DNA of 64,000 bases from JBKSMP01 sp964582055 (GTDB lineage: Bacteria > Verrucomicrobiota > Verrucomicrobiia > Opitutales > UBA9783): NCBI GenBank assembly GCA_964582055.1, contig CAZOPT010000001.1, forward strand, positions 73,541 to 137,540, read 5' to 3'. This document shows positions 8,928 through 18,375 of the stretch, one piece after another. The position numbers and the translations under genes are program-made. The notes under the pieces were generated by a model, which made no database searches, was not told where the DNA came from, and saw only the letters and a program-made list of their open reading frames with translations. Positions within the stretch are counted from its first letter, which is position 1, and every line of letters begins with the position of its first letter.

Positions 8928-9920
8928 ATGAGAGACAGTTCTATTTTAATTAAAGGTGTTGGCTATTATCTTCCAGAAAAGCGATTGACGAATGATGATT
9001 TATCAAAAATCGTAGATACTTCAGATGAATGGATTCGGACTCGAACTGGCATTTCTGAACGTCATATTGCGTCTAACGAAGAAGCAACTTCGGATTTGGC
9101 TTATCAAGCAGCAAAAAATGCGTTAAGAAATGCGCAATGCGATCCTGAATCAATCGATGCCTTGATTATCGCAACTGTAACATCGGACATGTTATTCCCT
9201 TCGACAGCTGCTTTGGTACAGTCGAAATTAGGTTTACGCAATGTTTTAAGTTTTGATATAAATGCGGCTTGTTCTGGTTTTTTATATGCCTTAGAAATTG
9301 GACGTAATTTGCTTAATTGTCAGTATTATAAGCGTGTTTTGGTGGTTGGCGCTGAAAAAATATCCTCTATTGTTAATTGGGAGGATCGTGGTACTTGTGT
9401 TTTGTTTGGGGATGGAGCTGGAGCATTTGTTTTAGAACGTTCTGAAGAGCCAAACGTTGGCATTTTAGATCAAACTTTGGGTGCTGATGGAGAGCACGCA
9501 AACGTACTTTGTCTACCTGCAGGTGGTTCCCGTTTGCCGGCTTCTATCGATACTGTACAAGCTCATTTACACACGATTTCGATGAATGGAAAAGAATTGT
9601 TTAAGATGGCCGTTCGTTTAATGGCTAAGTCGGTTGAAGATTTACTTGCGCGGAACAATTTGACCCATGCCGATATTGCTTGGTTGGTCCCTCATCAAGC
9701 TAATTTGCGTATTATTCAGTCCTTAGCTCAAACCTTGGAAGTTCCTATGGAACGTATTTTTTGCAATTTAGATAAAACAGGAAATACTTCTGCAGCATCT
9801 ATTCCGATTGCTTTTGCCCAAGCAAATGAACAAAATTGCTTTAAAACGGGTGATTACATTGTTTTAGTTGCATTTGGAGGAGGCTTGACATGGGGGGCAA
9901 GTTTAATAAAATACGCATGA
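8928..9920 (+). CDS. fabH: 3-oxoacyl-[ACP] synthase III (FabH)
   Basis: Condenses an acyl-CoA primer with malonyl-ACP to start fatty-acid synthesis. The catalytic triad is visible: Cys116 in NAACSGF, His256 in VPHQANLRI and Asn286 in KTGNTSAASIP. TSDEWIRTRTGI near the N-terminus is typical. The frame can be read from an ATG at 8913, inside plsX, but the ATG at 8928 has an AAGAGAT ribosome site at the right distance and gives the normal N-terminus (330 aa). It overlaps the next gene by ATGA. Confidence 0.96.
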   Translation: MRDSSILIKGVGYYLPEKRLTNDDLSKIVDTSDEWIRTRTGISERHIASNEEATSDLAYQAAKNALRNAQCDPESIDALIIATVTSDMLFPSTAALVQSKLGLRNVLSFDINAACSGFLYALEIGRNLLNCQYYKRVLVVGAEKISSIVNWEDRGTCVLFGDGAGAFVLERSEEPNVGILDQTLGADGEHANVLCLPAGGSRLPASIDTVQAHLHTISMNGKELFKMAVRLMAKSVEDLLARNNLTHADIAWLVPHQANLRIIQSLAQTLEVPMERIFCNLDKTGNTSAASIPIAFAQANEQNCFKTGDYIVLVAFGGGLTWGASLIKYA

Positions 9921-10957
9921 TGAAAGGTTTAAAAAACTTATTTTTTGTGTTTTTGCTCGCTTTAGGAGGTTGTTTTCATACCATACGTAATGATATTCCA
10001 TCGTCTCAAATTGCGCAGAAATCTCCTGAGCGTGATGCTCAAGCATGGTATTATTTTCAGGAAGCACAATTTCATTTAAAGCGAGGTAAGCCTGAAAAGG
10101 CTTTTAAACGATTTAAAATTATTGGTACACAATACCTCGAAACTGCAATTGCTCCTGAAGCTTTCTTTTGTTGGGGTCAGGAATTACGTAGGTTAGGAAA
10201 GATCGAACAAGCTTTTGAGAAGTTTAAGTTTGTAACAAAAAATTATGTTAATTATCGTAATTATGGGCAAGTTGTTGAAGAAGAATTTGATTTAGCTTGC
10301 CAAATTATGAAACGTTACAATCGACAAAGCCGTTTGCGTTTTTTGTCGTTTTTTAAAGATGCTACAGAAGCTGTTGAGTGTTTTCAACATATTGTAACGA
10401 TGGCTCCGCATTCTGAAAAAGCTGCAAGGGCATTATTTTTGATTGCACAATTGGAACGTGATAGTGGAGATAAGGTCAAAGCGATTACTGCGTTAGATCA
10501 GCTTATTGAAAATTATCCTGCACACCCTTGTGTTCCGGACGCTTATTTGTTACAGGGAGAAATTTATTTTTCTTTTGTAAATGGTCCGCATAATGACCAA
10601 GGAATGACGCGTAATGCCATTCATTGTTACGAAGATTTTTTGCAGATTTATTCACAAGATGAAAGTTTGCACGATAAAATTGCTTTAGCTCGTCAGAAAC
10701 TTCAAGAAATGCGGGCATTTTATGGAGAAAGTCGTCTGGTTTTAGGAGATTATTTTTTGTATCGTCGGCATTATCCTCAAGGTGCGATTGTGTTTTATAA
10801 TGAAGCTCAATTGTTAGCGCCCTTTACAAAGGTTTCTGAAAAAGCACAGCAACGTATTGATTTCATTCATTCCGGCAAGGAAACGCCTACCAATTGGGCG
10901 GATTTATGTTTCGGAAAGGTTGTGCATCATGCTCCGTCTTCTCAAGTAAAGCATTAA
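9917..10957 (+). CDS. BamD-like TPR outer-membrane lipoprotein
   Basis: Predicted lipoprotein of about 346 aa. A short positive N-terminus and hydrophobic stretch (LFFVFLLALGG) end in a lipobox LGGC. The rest is alpha-helical TPR sequence; the first repeats (AWYYFQEAQFHLKRGKPEKAF) resemble BamD/YfiO. BamD is the essential lipoprotein partner of BamA, and BamA is encoded elsewhere in this window. The ATG at 9917 overlaps the fabH stop. The protein is longer than E. coli BamD (about 245 aa), and because it is followed by an ExbB/TolQ homologue a CpoB-like or transport role is an alternative. Confidence 0.7.
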   Translation: MMKGLKNLFFVFLLALGGCFHTIRNDIPSSQIAQKSPERDAQAWYYFQEAQFHLKRGKPEKAFKRFKIIGTQYLETAIAPEAFFCWGQELRRLGKIEQAFEKFKFVTKNYVNYRNYGQVVEEEFDLACQIMKRYNRQSRLRFLSFFKDATEAVECFQHIVTMAPHSEKAARALFLIAQLERDSGDKVKAITALDQLIENYPAHPCVPDAYLLQGEIYFSFVNGPHNDQGMTRNAIHCYEDFLQIYSQDESLHDKIALARQKLQEMRAFYGESRLVLGDYFLYRRHYPQGAIVFYNEAQLLAPFTKVSEKAQQRIDFIHSGKETPTNWADLCFGKVVHHAPSSQVKH

Positions 10958-10958
10958 T

Positions 10959-11588
10959 ATGTTACAAATTATTTCCAGCATTGAGTGGTTTATTTATCCG
11001 TTTGGGATTTTGTTGGTTGTTGGTACTATTTTTTTTTTAGAAAGAGCTTTATTTCTGCATAAAGGCCAAATTCGACCAGAAAATTTTCTTACCGGACTTC
11101 AAGCGCTATTAAAAAAGGGACGTCGCATGGAAGCCATTACATTGTGTGAGGAAACGCCTGGTTCTGTAGCTCGTCTTATGAAAATTGCTCTTATTTATGC
11201 TTCCGAATCACAAAACTTTATTCTCGATGAATTGCGTCGTAATGCACTTTTGGAGTTACCTTTGTTACGGAAACGTATTGAATCGTTGCGTTTTATGGCT
11301 CAATTAGCGCCAGTTGTAGGCCTAATTGGTTCTGTTTTTTATTTATTAAAAGGATTTTGGAACTTGGGAGCTTTGCAAGCTTATACTTCTTTAACAAGTT
11401 TTGCACCTTATATTACTTCGGCTTTATCGGTAACGTTAGTAGGCTTTATTGAGATGTTTTTATTTTACTTAGCTTATCATTTCTTAAAAGGGCGTTTGCG
11501 GGCTCTTATTTTTGATATGGAATGGTCGGTGAATGAAATAGTAATTTTTTTAAGTCGAATGCCAAAAAAATCCAATGAAAGCGACTAA
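10959..11588 (+). CDS. ExbB/TolQ/MotA-family proton channel protein
   Basis: Inner-membrane subunit of an ExbB/TolQ-type motor, 209 aa. One N-terminal membrane segment (about residues 10-30) is followed by a cytoplasmic part and two C-terminal segments. The family stretch LAPVVGLIGSVF (residues 117-127) corresponds to LGLFGTV in ExbB, with Ser125 where ExbB has Thr148. Thr159 in ALSVTLVG matches ExbB Thr181. It starts right after the BamD-like gene and overlaps the ExbD-like gene by 14 nt. No TolA, TolB or Pal gene is adjacent. Confidence 0.8.
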   Translation: MLQIISSIEWFIYPFGILLVVGTIFFLERALFLHKGQIRPENFLTGLQALLKKGRRMEAITLCEETPGSVARLMKIALIYASESQNFILDELRRNALLELPLLRKRIESLRFMAQLAPVVGLIGSVFYLLKGFWNLGALQAYTSLTSFAPYITSALSVTLVGFIEMFLFYLAYHFLKGRLRALIFDMEWSVNEIVIFLSRMPKKSNESD

Positions 11589-12015
11589 TTCATTTGAGCG
11601 TTTAAATTTACTTTCGCAAGAAATCTTGGCTGAAAAAAATATTTTTCCGCTACAGTGGATACCCTATTGTAATTTGTTGGTATTAGCTTTTGGTTTACTG
11701 CTTTTGAGCTCTAAGTGGTTGTGCCCTCCAGGTGTTCAATTGCAATTGCCAACAGCTACAACTTCTGTTGCTTTACAGACCGCTTATCCTTTAAATCACG
11801 CAATTATTGTTGATGGGCGCGGATTTATTTTTTTTGAACGCAAGGTTTATGATTTTGAACATTTGGAAGATTTATTTTCTGATCCTATAGATACAGAAGA
11901 AGTTCTTTGGCTGATTATTGATAAGCGTATTGTTTGGGAAAAAGTGCTAAAATTATTTGAGCATGCTCATTTTCGTGGTTATAAATCTGTTCAATTAGCT
12001 GTTGCAATGCAATGA
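11575..12015 (+). CDS. ExbD/TolR-like protein lacking the conserved membrane Asp
   Basis: Partner of the ExbB-like protein, 146 aa, with one membrane segment at about residues 29-49 and a periplasmic domain. Aligned by eye with E. coli ExbD, PYCNLLVLAFGLLLL matches PFIDVMLVLLIIFM, VQLQLPTAT matches VKVNLPAST, and LIIDKRIVWEKVLKLF matches FRADKTVDYETLMKVM. The essential ExbD Asp25 is Asn33 here. It overlaps both neighbours (14 nt upstream, 4 nt downstream), implying fixed stoichiometry. Whether it still uses the proton gradient is uncertain. Confidence 0.68.
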   Translation: MKATNSFERLNLLSQEILAEKNIFPLQWIPYCNLLVLAFGLLLLSSKWLCPPGVQLQLPTATTSVALQTAYPLNHAIIVDGRGFIFFERKVYDFEHLEDLFSDPIDTEEVLWLIIDKRIVWEKVLKLFEHAHFRGYKSVQLAVAMQ

Positions 12016-12605
12016 AAATTTTTAGAGTGTTGCTTTTCCTGATTCTTATTTTTTGCATAACTAAGAGCTTTTGGAAAAATCCTTTCGAATATGAGTTGCC
12101 TCTTTTATTGTTTCCTGAGAAAAAAGCTTGGTTAAGCTACAATATCAATCAGCAAAATACTAGATACCTTTGGGATGATAGGCCTTTATGTTTACAAACT
12201 TCTTTTAATTTCTCAGAATTAAAACCACTTTTGTTGCCGCATATATCGGAATTACTAACGAGTTTTAGAAGTGAAGTTGTCAAAGAAACGTGTAATTTAG
12301 GTGTTAAAGACTGGCAATTAAAGATCGAAGATCCTCAAACAAAAAAAAAGTTTAGTTGGCCCTGTCGTCGTGTAAAACCAATTACGCCGCAATTGCGTTT
12401 TTCGGTTGAAAGAAATTTGCAAGACTCTTATTCTTTTAAAGTTTTATGTATAGGGAATTCGCCTGGGAAAAACACTTTTTATAGCATTTCTGATTCAAAA
12501 GGTTGGACAAGTTTTATCTATAAAGAAAAGGCGTGGTCCGTAGTTAAAACCTTTATTCAACAAGTTGATGTTCCGTTTGGTATTTCCAAAATTCGGCAAG
12601 ATTGA
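12012..12605 (+). CDS. Unknown membrane-anchored protein in the ExbB/ExbD operon
   Basis: Not recognised. The 197-aa product begins with a hydrophobic helix (about residues 4-18, RVLLFLILIFCIT), so it is probably anchored in the inner membrane or exported. The rest is mixed alpha/beta with no motif I know. Its ATG overlaps the stop of the ExbD-like gene, placing it where a TonB- or TolA-like transducer could lie. It lacks a Pro-rich spacer and a recognisable TonB C-terminal domain, so that role is only a positional guess. Confidence 0.6.
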   Translation: MKIFRVLLFLILIFCITKSFWKNPFEYELPLLLFPEKKAWLSYNINQQNTRYLWDDRPLCLQTSFNFSELKPLLLPHISELLTSFRSEVVKETCNLGVKDWQLKIEDPQTKKKFSWPCRRVKPITPQLRFSVERNLQDSYSFKVLCIGNSPGKNTFYSISDSKGWTSFIYKEKAWSVVKTFIQQVDVPFGISKIRQD

Positions 12606-12646
12606 GAGTCATTGACAAATAACTCTTCATTTTATAAACTAAAAGC

Positions 12647-14119
12647 ATGATGAAACTATATACGGGAGTTTTATTGCCAGTTTTTTCATTGCCGAGTCGT
12701 CAAGGTGTCGGTTGTTTTGGGAAAGATGCTATGCATTGGATAGATACACTTAAAGCAGCAGGAATGAATGCTTGGCAAGTGTGTCCTTTAGGTCCTACTG
12801 GTTTTGGTGCTTCTCCTTATCAAACCCTTTCTGATTTTGCTCTTAATCCTTTATTTTTAGATGTTGAGGATTTATATCGACATAATTGGATTTCGAAAGC
12901 AGATTGGGAAAAAATAACTCAAACATTCCCTCAAGACCAAGTCGATTATGTTGCTGTTGAACAACAACTTATGCCCTTATTTTTGAAAGCTTATGAAACT
13001 TTTGTGCAATCAAAATCAAAAAGTAAATTAGAAGCTTTTAAGGATAAAGAAGGTGAGCATTTGGCTGTTTTTTCTACTTTTTGTGCACTAAAATCAAAAT
13101 TTTTCCAAAAGCCTTGGTGGGAATGGCCGGAAGATTACCGTAGCTACTCTACTGAAACAGTACAAACTTACCGTAAAGATTACCATATATGGGTTGATTT
13201 TTTCGCATTTTTACAATGGTTGTTGCACGAACAGTGGCATAAAATTCATTGTTATGCCAATGAAAGTGGAATTGCGATTATTGGAGACTTGCCGATTTAT
13301 GTTGGTTTGGATAGTGCGGCGGTTTGGTCAGATCGTAGCTTGTTTCAATGGGATATGAAAAAGGATTGTCCTAAATATGTTGCTGGTGTACCGCCAGATT
13401 ATTTTTCCGAAAAGGGGCAATTGTGGGGAAATCCGCTTTATCGCTGGACAGAGCATAAGCGTACGCACTTTGATTGGTGGATGCAGCGTATAAAAAAACA
13501 ATTCGAATGGTTTGATGTATTACGTTTGGATCATGCACGCGCTTTATTTGATTATTGGGCCGTTCCACAAGATGCTAAAACTGCACAAAAAGGAAAATGG
13601 AAGTCAGGCCCTAAGAATCATTTTTTGAATAAATTAAAGCAGAATTGGCCGTCTATGCCTTTTATCTTAGAAGATTTGGGTGACTTACATGAAGCTGTAA
13701 AAACGTTTTTAAAAACATCGGATTTGCCGGGTATGGCAATTGCACAATTTGCTTTTGGGGGAGAAAATAATCCTTATTTACCAGAAGCGTGGTATGAAAA
13801 ACAGGTTGTTTATACTGGAACTCATGATAATGATACTACTCGTGGTTGGTTTAAGTCTTTAAATTTATTGGAGCAAGAACGTGTTGCTAATATTTTAGCC
13901 GTTGAAATCTTAACAGAAGAAATAGTAAGTAAGGAATTGATTCATTGGATTTTCAAGCATCGTACTACTCAACATGTCATTATTCCTTTGCAAGATTGGC
14001 TGGGTTTAGATTCTGAAACACGTATTAATACTCCTGGAACTATTGGAAACAATTGGCAATGGCGTTGTAAAAGAACAGATTTTAAAAATTTTTTAAAGAA
14101 TGTCAGTTTTAAGAGATAA
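12647..14119 (+). CDS. malQ: 4-alpha-glucanotransferase (amylomaltase, GH77)
   Basis: Transfers glucan segments between alpha-1,4-glucans; acts in maltodextrin and glycogen metabolism in the cytosol. GH77 catalytic residues are Asp295 in LRLDHARALFDYW (nucleophile), Glu342 in LEDLGD (acid/base) and Asp394 in GTHDNDTT. N-terminal LPSRQGVGCFG and PTGFGASPYQ are also typical. Length of 490 aa fits bacterial amylomaltase. The start is one of two adjacent ATGs at 12647 and 12650. Together with glgC about 4 kb away it suggests glycogen turnover. Confidence 0.95.
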   Translation: MMKLYTGVLLPVFSLPSRQGVGCFGKDAMHWIDTLKAAGMNAWQVCPLGPTGFGASPYQTLSDFALNPLFLDVEDLYRHNWISKADWEKITQTFPQDQVDYVAVEQQLMPLFLKAYETFVQSKSKSKLEAFKDKEGEHLAVFSTFCALKSKFFQKPWWEWPEDYRSYSTETVQTYRKDYHIWVDFFAFLQWLLHEQWHKIHCYANESGIAIIGDLPIYVGLDSAAVWSDRSLFQWDMKKDCPKYVAGVPPDYFSEKGQLWGNPLYRWTEHKRTHFDWWMQRIKKQFEWFDVLRLDHARALFDYWAVPQDAKTAQKGKWKSGPKNHFLNKLKQNWPSMPFILEDLGDLHEAVKTFLKTSDLPGMAIAQFAFGGENNPYLPEAWYEKQVVYTGTHDNDTTRGWFKSLNLLEQERVANILAVEILTEEIVSKELIHWIFKHRTTQHVIIPLQDWLGLDSETRINTPGTIGNNWQWRCKRTDFKNFLKNVSFKR

Positions 14120-14149
14120 GACTGTAATTTTAGAAAGAAGCTTATCAGT

Positions 14150-16393
14150 TTACAATTGTTTAAAATTGGTATTGAGGCGATCTTTAAGGGTAGTTTGACG
14201 AATGGTGCTATCAAGAGTTCGAACGGCGATTGAATAGGCGCGTGGATCTCCAACAATAAAGACTTTTTTACGACCTCGTGTGATAGCTGTATAAAGCAGA
14301 TTGCGTTTAAGCATTACAAAATGTTGTGTGAATAAAGGGATGATTACAATAGGAAATTCACTTCCTTGGGATTTATGGATACTGATTGCGTAGGCGAGTT
14401 TTAAATCTAAGCAATCTGAACGTTCTAGAATGTGTTCTTCAGTATCAAAACGTACATTCAATAGCTCTTCATCGAGGTCGACATCTTGAATAATTCCCAA
14501 ATCGCCGTTAAAAATGTTTATATTATAATTATTTTTTAATTGGATAACTTTGTCACCAATGTAGAAATTCTGAGTGCCAATTTGTAATTTTCGACGATTC
14601 AATCCGGCGGCTTCTTGAAAACAGATATTAATTTGTTCGATGCCAATAAGTCCACGATGCATAGGTGCCAAAATTTGAATATCTCGAATCGGATCGACCG
14701 AATACCATTGTGGAATTTTACGCCAGCATAAATCCTGTAAAACACTTATGCAGTCTTTTGGATCTGTAACTTGTATAAAATGAAAGTCTTCTGCTAAATC
14801 GATAGGGGTATTGGGTAATACAATCGGACATTCTAAAGAACGTTTCCCCGCTAAAATATTGTGTGCAGCAGCTACAATAGAGCTCCGTTTACTTTGTCGG
14901 AAAATATCGCTTAAATACTCCACATGAAAAAATGGACTTTGTATGAAATCATTAAGAACACTACCTGGCCCTACTGATGGAAGCTGGTAAATATCGCCGA
15001 CGAATAAAACGTGTGCATGATTAGGCAAGGCTCGTAGTAAAGCATGTGTAAGAGCTACATCCAACATACTAGATTCATCCAAAATCAGATAATCTACAGG
15101 CAGCAAATTATCTTCATCGTAAGTAAAACGGCCAATCGAAGGTTCAAATTTAAGCGTTCGATGAACTGTACGTGCCATTAAACCTGTTGCTTCAGACATT
15201 CTTTGTGCGGCACGACCTGTAGGAGCCGCCAAACATAAACGCACTTTTTTTGCTGAAAGTACGCCCACTAAAGCTTTTAGCAGAGTGGTTTTACCCGTTC
15301 CGGGTCCGCCTGTTAATACCGACAATTTTGATCCTAAAATCGCTCGTAAAGCATTTTTTTGTGTTTCTGACCATTGGATGTTTAATTTTTCTTCACTCCA
15401 TTTTAAGGCTTGATCGATTTGGATAGCAGGCAAATGTGAAGGGGTACAATACAAACGTTGGATATGATCCGCAATACTGGTTTCATAAAAAAACATTTTT
15501 TTACGCTGCAATAAGCCTGTTTTGGGATACAAAAATAAGGTACCATTTTCGCTTAATAGCTTTACTCGATTGGAAATGAGATCTTGCTGTAGGTTTAATA
15601 ATTCTGAAGTATTTTTTATAAGATTGTCTACAAAACCTCCCGTATGACCTTCACCTTCTAATTCCGACAAAACGTACTCGATTCCCGCATCAATGCGAAA
15701 ATCGCTGTCGTTTTTAAATCCTAAATTCAATGCAATTTTGTCAGCGGATTTAAAACCAATTCCGTCTATTGTTTTTACAATAATGTAAGGATTTTCCGTA
15801 ATAACACGTTGGGTAGATTCTCCATAATGCTGATATAAGCGTAAACATTGTGTATTTGTAAAGCCGTAAATTTGCAAAAAGATCATTACGTCACGAATGC
15901 TTCGTTGCTCATCCCATGCTTTTTTAATCTTTTTTGCACGTTTGGTCCCAATGCCTGGTACATCCATTAAGCGTGCGTAAGAACTATTTAAGATAGAAAA
16001 TGTCTCTGTACCAAAAAATTCGACAATTTTGTTAGCGTATTCTTTTCCTATACCATGGATGAGTCCGCTGCTTAAGTACTGACGAATTCCATGTACGTCA
16101 GATGGTAATGTCGACTCAAATTGTACACATTGAAATTGGCGTCCATATTGATTATGTTCAGTCCAATGCCCTTTGACAACTAAGGTTTCTCCGCATTGTA
16201 CACCAGGAAAGCAGCCTGTAATGGTAATAGTTCCCTGATGGCGATTTAAATCCAATAAACAAACTGAATAGCCATTTTCTTTGTTGGCAAAAACAACACG
16301 TTTCAAGACACCTTTTAAGGTGACATAACTATCTACACCTTCACTATTAGGAGTGTTTCCAAAAAGTAAAGGCTGTTGATTATTTGCCTCCAC
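14150..16393 (-). CDS. recD2: RecD2-type ATP-dependent DNA helicase
   Basis: Superfamily 1B 5'-3' helicase of the RecD2/YrrC family, active in DNA repair outside RecBCD. The 747-aa protein has an N-terminal OB-like region (about 25-95), helix-hairpin-helix motifs (LMDVPGIGTKRAKKI near 142), Walker A GGPGTGKTT (362-370), Walker B LILDESSM (near 437) and a C-terminal UvrD-like motif AYAISIHKSQGSEFP. The start is a GTG directly after the greA stop. The extended N-terminus separates RecD2 from RecD of RecBCD; no recB or recC is in the window. Confidence 0.93.
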   Translation of the reverse strand: MEANNQQPLLFGNTPNSEGVDSYVTLKGVLKRVVFANKENGYSVCLLDLNRHQGTITITGCFPGVQCGETLVVKGHWTEHNQYGRQFQCVQFESTLPSDVHGIRQYLSSGLIHGIGKEYANKIVEFFGTETFSILNSSYARLMDVPGIGTKRAKKIKKAWDEQRSIRDVMIFLQIYGFTNTQCLRLYQHYGESTQRVITENPYIIVKTIDGIGFKSADKIALNLGFKNDSDFRIDAGIEYVLSELEGEGHTGGFVDNLIKNTSELLNLQQDLISNRVKLLSENGTLFLYPKTGLLQRKKMFFYETSIADHIQRLYCTPSHLPAIQIDQALKWSEEKLNIQWSETQKNALRAILGSKLSVLTGGPGTGKTTLLKALVGVLSAKKVRLCLAAPTGRAAQRMSEATGLMARTVHRTLKFEPSIGRFTYDEDNLLPVDYLILDESSMLDVALTHALLRALPNHAHVLFVGDIYQLPSVGPGSVLNDFIQSPFFHVEYLSDIFRQSKRSSIVAAAHNILAGKRSLECPIVLPNTPIDLAEDFHFIQVTDPKDCISVLQDLCWRKIPQWYSVDPIRDIQILAPMHRGLIGIEQINICFQEAAGLNRRKLQIGTQNFYIGDKVIQLKNNYNINIFNGDLGIIQDVDLDEELLNVRFDTEEHILERSDCLDLKLAYAISIHKSQGSEFPIVIIPLFTQHFVMLKRNLLYTAITRGRKKVFIVGDPRAYSIAVRTLDSTIRQTTLKDRLNTNFKQL

Positions 16394-18247
16394 TTAGGCT
16401 TTCCAGCGTTTAATACCCTCAATTGAAAGTACTTGACCGGATGGTAAAACAACAGAATCTCCTACCTTTTTACCCAACATTTCGCTTGCTAATGGTGTTT
16501 TATAGGAAAGAATATTCTTCTTTGGATCGCCATCCCATGCGCCCAAGATGGTATAAACAGAAATTTTACCTTTGGCATCTTTCAAGGAAACTTCTGTACC
16601 AATATTAACGCTATTGGTTGAAACTTCTTCAAAATTAATGATTTGAGCACGATTTAATTCTTTCTCGAGCATGGACTTGCGAGCCATTAAAACGGTTTGG
16701 TCTTGGCGTGCCATTTTGTACTCTGAATTTTCACTTAAGTCACCTAATTCACGTGCTGCAGCAATAGCGGCCTTATTTGCAGGAATTTTTTCATTGATGA
16801 GTGTTAAATACTCCTGTTTCATCAATTCTAAGCTTTCTTTAGAAACAAGTAACCGTTCTTCTTGTACATTTTCTTTGTTTTCGGTTAAACGCTGCAATTC
16901 TGGGAATACACGAATGAAGCGTGCCATCAAAGATCGTTTCTTTAAAGTATCAAAACCTTGATTTAGGAGTAAATTACGTGCTAAATCCTGGGCAAGATCG
17001 ATATCCGCATTTTTCAATAAATCCGCAATTAATTGTTGATCATCATTAACAGTTTCTACCAATGGAATACGACGTCCTGGCGCTACATTAAGGGCATCGC
17101 TATCAATTGCTTGAAAAATACAACTGAGCAAGCGAACACCTATAATATCAGATAGTAAATTCTCATAGCGTGGCAATGCGCGATGTTTGATAATCCAAAT
17201 GAGCACAGAACTTTTCAAGGATTGCTCTTGTAGCCACTTGTTGAACGCCTTTTTCAGTAAAGCTTCGCAATCACGATCTAACAAGAAGTTGATGCATTCA
17301 GAAGTTAAACGCGCATTTCCATATTTAAGCAAGTTTAAGATAATGTGCTGCCACTCTGTATCATCCATATAAGTGCGTGTTAACAAGTCCAAGAATCGTG
17401 AATAATAAATATGTGGTAATTGTGCAACTAATTCTGATAAATTTTCTGTTTCACGAATAATTGATTGTGAAGTTGGTTCTAATTCTTCTACGGATTCGTG
17501 TAAATAACGCGCTAGGTTATTACGTACCCAGCAACCTTCTAAACGTTGCGCTTGCGTTAACAGTTTAGCATGTTGGATTGCATGTGTTAATTCATCTAAA
17601 ACTTGCGGTAAGTCGTTTCGAATAACATCAATGCTGTCTGCTAATTGGTAAAGTTTTGCACCTAATGTGATCTTTTCTAAAGGACGTTTGGTTAAGTAAA
17701 ATTCTTCTAAAATTTCTTGTTCAGGCAAAATGGGTTCTTCACGTAACACATAGGCATTTGTTTTGGGTTTTGGAGTACCAATACGTGGATCTTTTACCAA
17801 TAACTTCTGCAAACCAGTCCACCAACGCTTAAATTGAGCGGTATTCAAATGATTAGATAAAACCTGTATCAGAACATTTTCCAATTCTAAAGGTTTTGCG
17901 GATTGTCCTGGCATTTTCTTTAAAACTTCCACAACAAGCTCACATGGTTGATCTTTTTGCATTTGCTTGATTTTTTCAGGGTTTTTGCGTGCTTCAACCA
18001 AAATATGATCTTCAGGAATAATGGTAAGTTTTTGTATGCAAAAAACAGGATCCATAGACCGTGTCTCTTTTTGCGACTCAAAATTAATCAAAATGCGACG
18101 ATTAGCTTCGTCATAACCTTTGATGCAACCGACCCCCCAACTTTGATGCCAACAGTAAGTTCCTGCTTCTAATGCTTCAAAAGCTTTGCGCTTACCTTTT
18201 AATTGTGGATTCTGTTTTAGAATTAAATCAATTGCTTCCTTATTCAT
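16394..18247 (-). CDS. greA: Long transcription elongation factor GreA with N-terminal extension
   Basis: The C-terminal 150 or so residues are a full GreA: a coiled coil with the acidic tip ARELGDLSENSEYKMAR, which in GreA reaches the RNA polymerase active site and stimulates cleavage of backtracked RNA, then a C-terminal globular domain ending VLPSGQVLSIEGIKRW. The preceding 460 or so residues are helical, have no motif I know, and begin with a small beta domain (WHQSWGVGCIKGYD). Normal GreA is about 158 aa; Chlamydiae have a comparably long form. The product is 617 aa and recD2 follows with no gap. Confidence 0.88.
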   Translation of the reverse strand: MNKEAIDLILKQNPQLKGKRKAFEALEAGTYCWHQSWGVGCIKGYDEANRRILINFESQKETRSMDPVFCIQKLTIIPEDHILVEARKNPEKIKQMQKDQPCELVVEVLKKMPGQSAKPLELENVLIQVLSNHLNTAQFKRWWTGLQKLLVKDPRIGTPKPKTNAYVLREEPILPEQEILEEFYLTKRPLEKITLGAKLYQLADSIDVIRNDLPQVLDELTHAIQHAKLLTQAQRLEGCWVRNNLARYLHESVEELEPTSQSIIRETENLSELVAQLPHIYYSRFLDLLTRTYMDDTEWQHIILNLLKYGNARLTSECINFLLDRDCEALLKKAFNKWLQEQSLKSSVLIWIIKHRALPRYENLLSDIIGVRLLSCIFQAIDSDALNVAPGRRIPLVETVNDDQQLIADLLKNADIDLAQDLARNLLLNQGFDTLKKRSLMARFIRVFPELQRLTENKENVQEERLLVSKESLELMKQEYLTLINEKIPANKAAIAAARELGDLSENSEYKMARQDQTVLMARKSMLEKELNRAQIINFEEVSTNSVNIGTEVSLKDAKGKISVYTILGAWDGDPKKNILSYKTPLASEMLGKKVGDSVVLPSGQVLSIEGIKRWKA

Positions 18248-18375
18248 GATCTATAAAAGTAAGTTATGCACTTTCAAAATAAAAATCAAGCCTTTAGAAA
18301 AAAAGATTGCAAACGATAACTTTCGAATTGGTTGAAAACTAAAAAATAAATTCAATAAAGCATTCTATGCTATTT

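Noticed and set aside
10959..12605. Complete Tol-Pal operon
   Set aside because: No TolB, Pal or recognisable TolA is encoded nearby; only the ExbB/TolQ and ExbD/TolR relatives are supported.
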